Assembly: GCF_010378095.1 (NCBI RefSeq)
Contig: NZ_WNJL01000023.1
Location: forward strand, 1 to 64,000
DNA from: Acidithiobacillus ferrianus
Lineage (GTDB): Bacteria > Pseudomonadota > Gammaproteobacteria > Acidithiobacillales > Acidithiobacillaceae
Length of the DNA stretch: 64,000 nt
Reading direction: 5' to 3'
Shown piece by piece: positions 9,143 through 14,629 of this stretch (within the stretch, counting starts at the first letter, position 1; every line of letters starts with the position of its first letter). A program made the position numbers and the translations under genes. The notes under the pieces were generated by a model. It saw only the letters and a list, made by a program, of their open reading frames with translations. It did no database searches and was not told the DNA's origin.

Positions 9143-9469
9143 CTACAGATATGTGCGCGTCGGAAACATTTGCAGATCCCCGTCGATGCGCGCCCATTTG
9201 AAATTCAGGTGCTCCAATGCCGCTTGCGGATTGATGTCCAGCAGCAGCAACAGTGATTGCGCATAGATGCCGCCCAGCCATCGCCGGGCGGCTTGATCGC
9301 GCATAAAAGATTGCTCCACGGCATCCAGCAAAATGCGGGCTATCAGATCCCGGTCGTGATTTTTTGAACTGGTCGCATATTCGTTGAATGCCTGCTGATA
9401 ACCTTTAGGTTGCGCTTTGGGTTTGACACGGGTTGTCATGGGAATGACATTGGAATTGGAATAAGTCAT
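9143..9469 (-). CDS. Hypothetical 108-aa protein upstream of the relaxase
   Basis: The start at 9469 has an AGGAGG site upstream. The N-terminus is polar and basic (MTYSNSNVIPMTTRVKPKAQ); the C-terminal part looks helical (ARRWLGGIYAQSLLLLLDINPQAALEHL). The last codons contain motif copy C. In R388-like systems the gene before the relaxase is a small oriT-binding protein (TrwA), but no ribbon-helix-helix signature is clear here, so that role is only a possibility from position. Confidence 0.6.
   Translation of the reverse strand: MTYSNSNVIPMTTRVKPKAQPKGYQQAFNEYATSSKNHDRDLIARILLDAVEQSFMRDQAARRWLGGIYAQSLLLLLDINPQAALEHLNFKWARIDGDLQMFPTRTYL
9149..9168 (-). promoter_or_regulatory. Element regulatory motif, copy C
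   Basis: Read leftward it is TGTTTCCGACGCGCACA-TAT, the most divergent copy, only 27 bases before the relaxase start and inside the 3' end of the upstream 108-aa gene. The leader is too short for the hairpin seen at the other copies, so the relaxase may be controlled differently. Confidence 0.55.
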
Positions 9470-9487
9470 GAATAAACCCTCCTGTTC

Positions 9488-9607
9488 TTAATGCCAGCGC
9501 ATGACATGCCCTGACAATGAATAAATGATGAAAGATTGCGCCGCCAGCCAATGCGCGATCCACCGCCACACAAAGCGATATTCCAGCCAGTATTGACCAA
9601 TGCCCAT
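9488..9607 (-). CDS. Possible 39-aa small protein
   Basis: This short frame, MGIGQYWLEYRFVWRWIAHW..., has host-like codon use and fills the gap between the 74-aa and 108-aa genes, ending just before the ribosome site of the latter. A competing 59-codon frame in the same interval starts by overlapping the upstream stop (ATGA) and ends by overlapping the downstream ATG, so the true frame is unsettled. It is Trp-rich and amphipathic. No function can be assigned. Confidence 0.3.
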   Translation of the reverse strand: MGIGQYWLEYRFVWRWIAHWLAAQSFIIYSLSGHVMRWH

Positions 9608-9632
9608 CCATGCCAGAACGGCATAGCCGCCT

Positions 9633-9857
9633 TCATTCAAGAAACGGTTTGGCATGGCAGATCAACGCGGAGACTTGAGCAGACGCGCGATGTGGAGCGG
9701 GTCCACAGCGATATTCAGTGCCGCCTTTCATGACGACGATGAAATGCAAATGGAAGCGGTCAGCGGGGCAACTGTATGGCCACCTTTCCAGAGCGAACCA
9801 CTCCCCAAGGGAAAGCCTTCTCTGACCTGCAAAATCGTATGTGAAGATGTCAGCCAT
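9633..9857 (-). CDS. Hypothetical 74-aa protein coupled to the ProQ/FinO-like gene
   Basis: The ATG at 9857 overlaps the last codons of the preceding gene (AATGGCTGA), a common sign of translational coupling. The product begins MADIFTYDFAGQRRL and has no recognised domain, membrane span or signal peptide. It lies in a leftward string of small genes leading to the relaxase. Confidence 0.5.
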   Translation of the reverse strand: MADIFTYDFAGQRRLSLGEWFALERWPYSCPADRFHLHFIVVMKGGTEYRCGPAPHRASAQVSALICHAKPFLE

Positions 9858-10356
9858 TTTCCCGCTCCTTTTTCGCCTTCCAGTAAGCTCTCTTTTTCGC
9901 CTTGATCATTTTGACAAAGGCGACAAAGCCGTACATGTCCTTTTCCGATATTTTGCCGACCACATTCGCGTTCAAATCGTAGCGCTTTTGCTCAATAACC
10001 GCCGCCAGCTTGTATTCCTCGGCAGCACAATATTTCTTCAATCGCCGGGTCACCGCTTCGATGACATCTTTTTTGCCGCCGCGAGTCAATTTGCCCGCTT
10101 TCGCGCGGTTGGAAATAATCGCCGCGATCAAATCCTGGTGGAGGCGATACTTGAAGGGCAGGATTCTCCCTTGTTGAAATACCGGAAAACTGAAAATTTC
10201 ATCCCGCTCGGCTTTCATTCGCGCTTCAAAGGCCGCCTGAAATAACGCACGTTCCTTCCGCTCCTTGTCCTTGCGTTCCTTGTCCTTCTTGCGCTCCTTG
10301 CGCCAAATTTGAACGGGAGTGAGAGTGGCTTCTTCTTCCTGTTTCGGCTGTTCCAT
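9850..10356 (-). CDS. ProQ/FinO-like RNA chaperone
   Basis: The 168-aa protein has a very basic N-terminal tail (about residues 15-60, dense in Lys, Arg and Glu). A domain follows with the flow of ProQ/FinO proteins: a segment ending PFKYRLHQDLIAAI, a helical middle, and RYDLNANVVGKISEKD, which resembles the conserved Tyr-Asp-Leu-Asp-Gly/Asn-Val-Gly-Glu-Ile stretch. A basic C-terminal tail closes it. FinO-type proteins bind stem-loops in small RNAs and leaders and can hold down plasmid transfer; ProQ-type proteins act more broadly. Several units of this element have leader hairpins, so these are possible targets (inference). Family call by pattern only. Confidence 0.65.
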   Translation of the reverse strand: MEQPKQEEEATLTPVQIWRKERKKDKERKDKERKERALFQAAFEARMKAERDEIFSFPVFQQGRILPFKYRLHQDLIAAIISNRAKAGKLTRGGKKDVIEAVTRRLKKYCAAEEYKLAAVIEQKRYDLNANVVGKISEKDMYGFVAFVKMIKAKKRAYWKAKKERENG

Positions 10357-10412
10357 GATGCAGATCCTTTGGGCTCGCGCCCTGCAAGGGGCCGGGTGGC
10401 CCCTGTTAATGA

Positions 10413-10901
10413 TTAAGGCTTTGCTACTTTTGCTACTGGTGCCGATTGATTCGCAGGCTCTACCCGGTAATGACCGTGGGCAGAAGTCATGACAAATACC
10501 CGCTCGCCTGGCGTAAGGTGGACAATTCCCGCTTCTGGAATAGATAGCGTTTGGCCGGTAGAAAGCTTCACAAATACATCGGTTCCGGCGCCAGAATTGG
10601 GGGTGATTGCATCACCAATAATGCCGCCGCCAGCCGCACCCGCCAGCGCACCAATGACATTGCCGCCCAGCATATAACCCGCGATTCCGCCAGCGCCTGC
10701 ACCTAAGCCAGTAGCCTGATCCACACGCGCGCTGTTGTTGATCTTGATCGGCATGGTCTTGATGACCGTGCCAGTCTGTACCGATTCAGGGGCGAGATTT
10801 GAAGAGCCGGAAAATCTTGTTGACGATAACGGGATACCTGCACAACCTGATAACGCGAAAGCGGTAAGAACTGCTGCTGTTACTGAGATTTTGCGATTCA
10901 T
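10413..10901 (-). CDS. Glycine-zipper outer-membrane lipoprotein (SlyB/17-kDa antigen-like)
   Basis: The 162-aa precursor begins MNRKISVTAAVLTAFALSGCAG, a signal peptide with lipobox LSGC; Cys near residue 20 would be lipidated. Residues about 65-100 are a Gly/Ala-rich glycine zipper (GLGAGAGGIAGYMLGG and a following GxxxG run), as in SlyB, Pcp and the rickettsial 17-kDa antigen. A small C-terminal beta domain follows. Such proteins stabilise the outer membrane. On a mobile element it may alter the recipient surface or support the transfer channel; this is inference. Confidence 0.75.
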   Translation of the reverse strand: MNRKISVTAAVLTAFALSGCAGIPLSSTRFSGSSNLAPESVQTGTVIKTMPIKINNSARVDQATGLGAGAGGIAGYMLGGNVIGALAGAAGGGIIGDAITPNSGAGTDVFVKLSTGQTLSIPEAGIVHLTPGERVFVMTSAHGHYRVEPANQSAPVAKVAKP

Positions 10902-10953
10902 TTGAAGTGTCCTTTGGGGCCAGACCGGCCCCGTTGTGATGGATGGATTTGGC

Positions 10954-11601
10954 TTAGAACTGGTACGCCAGGCCCGCGCCTTCGGTAGTCACAGACTGCC
11001 CAGGCACATGCAGGTAACGGACATTGATGCTTGCAGTTACATGCGGGGCAATCTGAAAGCCAACCTCCGCCTTGCCCTGGTAAACGCTGCCGCCATTTCC
11101 CCCAAACGTGGAGATGGTGTGGCCATAGCCACCACCGAATTCCAGCATGACGCGGGAGCCGATCGGCACGTTCATGTCAGCACCAGCCAGGGCAAAAAAG
11201 TCCTGAATAGTGGCCCCTTGCGTATATGAATACGGGGTGGTCTGGGTGTAGAAATAACCATATCCAGCATTCACCTGAGATGTGGTGTAACCCGTTTCCT
11301 GCTGGTTGTAATTCAGATTGAGAAAGCCCATGCCAACATACGGCTCAAACGACACGCCACCAGCAGGGATCAGCTTGCCAAGCGAGGCATTCATGCTGTA
11401 GAAGCCATTGGCAAGCGTTGCGCTACCACTAGCCACGAGATTATTAGAGTACAGATTGCCAGCGGTCAGAGTAACGCCGGGACGTCCGGGATGACCGCTC
11501 AGGCCAATATTGGTATAGCCAATGCCAATAGACGGACCCGCAAAAGCCACGGCGGGGATGAAAGATGCAATAACGGCAACTGCAATGATCTGCTTTTTCA
11601 T
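10954..11601 (-). CDS. Outer-membrane beta-barrel protein (OmpA/OmpW-like size)
   Basis: The 215-aa protein begins with a clear signal peptide (MKKQIIAVAVIASFIPAVAFA) and continues as alternating Gly/Tyr/Asn-rich strands, ending in the terminal phenylalanine expected of a barrel (GAGLAYQF). No OmpA peptidoglycan-binding domain is present. It has its own motif (copy D) and leader hairpin, so it is co-regulated with the transfer genes. An envelope role such as mating-pair stabilisation, surface exclusion or phage receptor masking would fit, but nothing in the sequence decides it. Confidence 0.7.
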   Translation of the reverse strand: MKKQIIAVAVIASFIPAVAFAGPSIGIGYTNIGLSGHPGRPGVTLTAGNLYSNNLVASGSATLANGFYSMNASLGKLIPAGGVSFEPYVGMGFLNLNYNQQETGYTTSQVNAGYGYFYTQTTPYSYTQGATIQDFFALAGADMNVPIGSRVMLEFGGGYGHTISTFGGNGGSVYQGKAEVGFQIAPHVTASINVRYLHVPGQSVTTEGAGLAYQF

Positions 11602-11624
11602 TTGAAGAGTTCCTTTTCAGTGGT

Positions 11625-11673
11625 GGAGCCGGAAAAGCCCGGCTCCTATACATCTATGTGCCAATCGGAAACA
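11625..11673 (-). promoter_or_regulatory. Element regulatory motif, copy D, with perfect leader hairpin
   Basis: Positions 11673-11654 read leftward carry TGTTTCCG-A-TTGGCACA-TAG, 52 bases before the start at 11601. GGAGCCGG (11646-11639) pairs perfectly with CCGGCTCC (11632-11625) around a 6-base loop. Copies D and E also share CCAGTAAT just upstream of the core. Confidence 0.72.
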
Positions 11674-11681
11674 ATTACTGG

Positions 11682-11945
11682 TCACCAGCCTTCCTGTTCT
11701 TTCACCTCCTCAAAATACTTGTCAGCTCTTTGCTCTGCACTTGCCCGATTCTCATTGTCGTAGTAAAAATTTTGGTACTTTTTTATCACACTTGCCGAGT
11801 TTATGGCGGTGTATTGCCGCCCAGCCGAAAGCTCGCAAGTTCTGATAATTCGAATAAAATCCCCTTTGCCCAGCCACTCTCCGGCCACATCGACCTGCAC
11901 GAGATCGGTTCCATTTCTCACTCGCGCCCGCTTCAATTCCTTCAT
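11682..11945 (-). CDS. Hypothetical 87-aa protein
   Basis: The start at 11945 follows AAAGGAG by 8 bases. The product begins MKELKRARVRNGTDLV and ends in a charged helix (ADKYFEEVKEQEGW). No membrane span or signal peptide, and no recognised family. It stands alone behind motif copy E, its stop lying just before motif copy D of the next gene. An upstream extension would run through the leader hairpin and motif and is rejected. Confidence 0.6.
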   Translation of the reverse strand: MKELKRARVRNGTDLVQVDVAGEWLGKGDFIRIIRTCELSAGRQYTAINSASVIKKYQNFYYDNENRASAEQRADKYFEEVKEQEGW

Positions 11946-11967
11946 GACCAATCTCCTTTTCAACGCT

Positions 11968-12016
11968 GGAGCGGGGAAATTCCCGCCCTCATGTCTACGT
12001 GTGCCAAGCGGAAACA
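11968..12016 (-). promoter_or_regulatory. Element regulatory motif, copy E, with leader hairpin
   Basis: Positions 12016-11995 read leftward carry TGTTTCCG-C-TTGGCACA followed by CGTAG, 50 bases before the start at 11945. A hairpin (GGCGGGAA with TTCCCCGC) lies between the motif and the AAAGGAG ribosome site. Confidence 0.7.
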
Positions 12017-12017
12017 A

Positions 12018-12250
12018 TTACTGGAACGCTTTGGCTCTGGAGCTCTGGATCTTCCACGGTGTCAGCAAGCTGCCGGGTTTGCGGCCGCGCGGGATGAGCG
12101 AATAGAGTCCGGGCTCGTTGATAACGTTCAGCAAGCTATTGATTCCAGTACCGTCATTATTGGTGACTGTAGCAGAATCAACGGCTTGCATTTTCTCGTC
12201 GCCGGTCAGATAAGCTGCCGCTTGCCTGTCGCCGCCCTGGAGGACAAATC
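12018..12250 (-). pseudogene. Fragment of a BRO-N (antirepressor-type) domain
   Basis: The frame reads QAAAYLTGDEKMQAV, a gap, then LNVINEPGLYSLI and RKPG. This resembles the second half of the BRO-N domain of phage antirepressors (usual pattern: Asp-Asp-Glu-Lys, then Val-Ile-Asn-Glu-Ser-Gly-Leu-Tyr-Ser-Leu-Ile). The N-terminal half is missing, the open frame upstream runs into the inverted-repeat region without a ribosome site, and the C-terminus breaks off after RKPG. It is read as a stump of a phage-derived gene. The stop codon lies immediately before motif copy E. Confidence 0.5.
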
Positions 12251-12314
12251 GGCAGGAAAGCGGCACGGCAAGACGCGCAGCAAAAGCCGCCACCGGGCGG
12301 TCGCGCTCCGGCGA

Positions 12315-12485
12315 GGGGACCCCAGAAGCGAAGCGCACTGGGGACGGAAAGCGCGATGCGCGAAGCGCACTTTTTGCGTCAGAAAAGCGCCCGGAGCTTG
12401 CTCAGCCGCCGGCAGGCACACAATCCACCCGTCAGGGTGCGATTGTGTGCCTTCAAGCTCACTCCGTAGCGTAGCGGAGGGGTGA
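12315..12485. other. Candidate origin of transfer: clustered inverted and direct repeats
   Basis: This gene-free stretch lies between the leftward relaxase side and the rightward StbABC-like operon, where R388-type elements place oriT. It holds a 12-base direct repeat GCGAAGCGCACT (12328-12339 and 12360-12371), an 11-bp perfect inverted repeat GGCACACAATC/GATTGTGTGCC (12415-12425 and 12441-12451) whose loop holds a further ACCC/GGGT pairing, a CCCCAG/CTGGGG pair (12320-12340) and an imperfect CTCACTCCG/CGGAGGGGTGAG pair (12457-12485). The nick site cannot be placed from sequence alone. Confidence 0.5.
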
Positions 12486-12515
12486 GCGACCGGAAAATAT
12501 TGAGCAGAAAACCCG

Positions 12516-12642
12516 CCGCAACATGAGAATATCCGCCGCAAACCGACCGCAAACCGACCGCAACATTTATACCAAACCCGCCGCAAACCAGCCGCAAACC
12601 GACCGCAACATTTAGCATACAGCCGCAAACCAGCCGCAACTT
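12516..12642 (+). repeat. Array of nine phased CCGCAA repeats, candidate partition site
   Basis: CCGCAA occurs at 12516, 12536, 12547, 12558, 12581, 12592, 12603, 12623 and 12634. Within groups the step is exactly 11 bases, about one helical turn. Each internal group is two CCGCAAACC units followed by one CCGCAACAT unit. A 12-base direct repeat TTGAGCAGAAAA flanks the array at 12500-12511 and 12658-12669. It sits just upstream of the StbABC-like operon. In R388 the StbA protein binds short direct repeats at the equivalent place, so this is probably the binding site of the 115-aa protein that follows. Confidence 0.75.
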
Positions 12643-12686
12643 GTAGAACGAAGAATTTTGAGCAGAAAAGCGGCTCAACGGGAAAA

Positions 12687-12706
12687 TGTTTCCGATTGGC
12701 ACATAG
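12687..12706 (+). promoter_or_regulatory. Element regulatory motif, copy F
   Basis: Reads TGTTTCCG-A-TTGGCACA-TAG on the + strand, 47 bases before the start at 12754. It is the only copy driving rightward genes, yet has the same orientation relative to its gene as the other five. No leader hairpin is obvious. Confidence 0.7.
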
Positions 12707-12753
12707 TAATAGCAGAGAAGTTTTTTCTTGTTTGTGGGCGAATGGAGAATGAC

Positions 12754-13101
12754 ATGGAGGACAAGCTGACTGAGCTGGTGAAGAAAGGGATTAGCAAAAA
12801 GTATGAATTGAAAGCGCTCGTCCTGGAGCGGTACGCGGACATTACCGCGGCACGGCAAAACTTGAGGACTTGGGGGGAGATTGCTGAAGCTCTGGGGCTT
12901 CAGAAAAGCAGGGGTAAGGATATGTCGCCGTGCTATTTGAGGATCAGTAAAAGCATTGCGTCTGGGAAATTGAAGCCGGGTAAGGCAGTTGCGGTTGCCG
13001 GGTTACGCGCGACACAGTCAGATAGAGCGTCAGTGCAAGAGCCACGCAAAGACAAAGACAGCGGTGGTAGTAGCAACTTCATCAATCTTGATAAACCGTA
13101 A
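12754..13101 (+). CDS. StbA-like DNA-binding protein (first gene of an stbABC-like operon)
   Basis: The 115-aa protein begins MEDKLTELVKKGISKKYELK. A helix-turn-helix-like stretch, TWGEIAEALGLQ, is near residues 35-50, and the Ser/Lys-rich tail looks unstructured. GGAG lies 6 bases before the chosen ATG; an ATG at 12742 is possible and a longer frame from 12658 would overlap motif copy F. Its place before a ParA-like gene and a C-terminally anchored membrane protein, next to a repeat array and a MobF region, matches R388 stbA. StbA binds repeats to balance plasmid stability against transfer. Homology here is by synteny more than sequence. Confidence 0.65.
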   Translation: MEDKLTELVKKGISKKYELKALVLERYADITAARQNLRTWGEIAEALGLQKSRGKDMSPCYLRISKSIASGKLKPGKAVAVAGLRATQSDRASVQEPRKDKDSGGSSNFINLDKP

Positions 13102-13113
13102 GGAGCAGCAAAA

Positions 13114-13836
13114 ATGGAACAGAAAAAGTTGATTATCTGTCATGGTGACAAGGGCGGCGTGGGCAAGTCGATGTTTGCGATGCTGACCGTCGATTTCATG
13201 CTGAACAAAGGTGAGTCTTTGGCGGTGGTCGAGGGAGATATAGAGATCGGCGATGTGGCTAAACGGTTTTCAGGCGTTAAGAATGTCGCAGGACTTGGCG
13301 TGGATCTGGATAAGAGTGGCCGGGATGCCGAAAACTCAATCGCTACTCTTTTTCGGCACGTTGAAGAACAGGACTGTAAAACCGTTGTGATCAACGCGCC
13401 GGCAAACGCAAAAAAAGCGTTTGATACAAACGCGGAGATCATTGTCCCTGTAGCTCAGGACTTAGGATTTGAAGTGCTGGTGGCATGGATGGTGGGCATT
13501 GAAGAAGCGAGCGCGGAACTGTCAGAGAAGTCTATTATCTGTCAAATGGCAGACCGCAAAATTGCTGTGATAAACCGGCATGAGAGCCAGCATGATATGG
13601 ATTTTTTCTGGTTTACAAACCCGGAATATAAGGATGCGTGGATTGCGTCAGGTGGACTCACTGGAGAAATCCCGGAGCTGGCATCGCGCGTTGCGGTTTG
13701 TCTGAAAGCTCACAAGGGCCGTTCTTTGGCTTCGCTGGCAGGACCTGACAGTCCACTCCACATTGTGGATAGACAGGTCATCAAAAACTGGCTGAAGAAA
13801 TCGTGGACCTCAGCGGTTCAACCTCTCATTGATTAA
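13114..13836 (+). CDS. StbB-like ParA-family ATPase
   Basis: The 240-aa protein begins MEQKKLIICHGDKGGVGKS; KGGVGKS is the deviant Walker A of ParA/MinD/StbB ATPases. The second conserved strand reads VVINAPANAKK rather than the Asp-containing ParA form, as in StbB and VirC1-like proteins. AGGAG precedes the ATG by 8 bases, and the gap to the upstream stop is 12 bases. In R388-type systems StbB is needed for conjugation and works with StbA on positioning. The start and P-loop are clear; the StbB subgroup is inferred from context. Confidence 0.8.
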   Translation: MEQKKLIICHGDKGGVGKSMFAMLTVDFMLNKGESLAVVEGDIEIGDVAKRFSGVKNVAGLGVDLDKSGRDAENSIATLFRHVEEQDCKTVVINAPANAKKAFDTNAEIIVPVAQDLGFEVLVAWMVGIEEASAELSEKSIICQMADRKIAVINRHESQHDMDFFWFTNPEYKDAWIASGGLTGEIPELASRVAVCLKAHKGRSLASLAGPDSPLHIVDRQVIKNWLKKSWTSAVQPLID

Positions 13837-13862
13837 ATATTATTGAATAAGGAGTGCATCAC

Positions 13863-14546
13863 ATGGTTGACATCGACAGCGACAATCCGTGGGAGGCCAC
13901 GGAACAGCAAGAAAGCCAGATTATCGAAACTAAACCTGAACCGGTAGAAATGGAAACGGGGTTGGACTTGATTTCGGATATCTTGCCATCGGGAGAATTT
14001 AAGCAATTTGTAAAATGGACACAATCTTATCGAATTGGTCAGGACGACCCGTTTTTTGGGAATGTTTTGGCTACGCGGGTTGCCTTTCAAAGTGCAGCCG
14101 CATGTGGACATGCGGCGGCGGCCATTCAGGAGGAATTAAAAGATTTGCCAAGCACGATTCAAAACGCGGTTATTTTAGGGGCTGGAGACATCAAAGGGGA
14201 AGTCAAGCAAGCCTTCAATGACAACGTGGAAACGCTGAAAACCGCCATAGCGGGGGGAATAAAGGGAGGGGCAAAAATCAGTATTGATGCCCTGAATCTG
14301 GTGAATGGAAAGTTTATCGCGGCTATTGAGGAGTTTGATTCAAAGGTGGACAAAGCCATTATCCAGCACAAGGACCAGGTGCTTGCAAATTGGGTTCAGT
14401 CTGGAAGCGAAGATTTAAATAAAAGAATTCGCGCTGAGGTAAAACAGGCGCGCGTCATCAGTTTTGGAATTCTGTTTTTTATGGTCTGGGTCGTCTTTTT
14501 CCTTGGTTTTATCGCGGGGGTGTATTTGTCTCATCACCCGATTTGA
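13863..14546 (+). CDS. StbC-like protein with C-terminal membrane anchor
   Basis: The 227-aa protein begins MVDIDSDNPWEATEQQ and is mostly soluble and helical. It ends with one strong transmembrane segment (ILFFMVWVVFFLGFIAGVYL) followed by SHHPI. GGAG lies 8 bases before the ATG; an upstream in-frame GTG is less likely. Its position as third gene after the HTH and ParA-like genes matches stbC, whose role is unknown. It is probably anchored in the inner membrane, possibly linking the ATPase to the membrane (inference). Confidence 0.6.
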   Translation: MVDIDSDNPWEATEQQESQIIETKPEPVEMETGLDLISDILPSGEFKQFVKWTQSYRIGQDDPFFGNVLATRVAFQSAAACGHAAAAIQEELKDLPSTIQNAVILGAGDIKGEVKQAFNDNVETLKTAIAGGIKGGAKISIDALNLVNGKFIAAIEEFDSKVDKAIIQHKDQVLANWVQSGSEDLNKRIRAEVKQARVISFGILFFMVWVVFFLGFIAGVYLSHHPI

Positions 14547-14629
14547 TCAATCACCAGCCCCTTACTCCTTGTTCCATAACTGGCGCGTGCGCTGGCTGGT
14601 CGTGAAGTTGCGAAAGCAGCAGGTTTAGA

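Noticed and set aside
9123..9281. A 53-codon N-terminal extension of the relaxase
   Set aside because: MobF relaxases start at the Met-Leu-x-Ile/Val motif seen at 9122, and the extension runs through motif copy C and the 108-aa gene.
12516..12642. The CCGCAA array as a CRISPR
   Set aside because: Repeats are 6-9 bases with 2-5 base gaps in an 11-base step, there are no spacers and no cas genes. A protein-binding array is far more likely.
3261..12706. The six-copy motif as a sigma-54 promoter (TGGCAC-N5-TTGC)
   Set aside because: TTGGCAC matches the -24 box, but no GC pair lies 10 bases after the GG in the copies examined.
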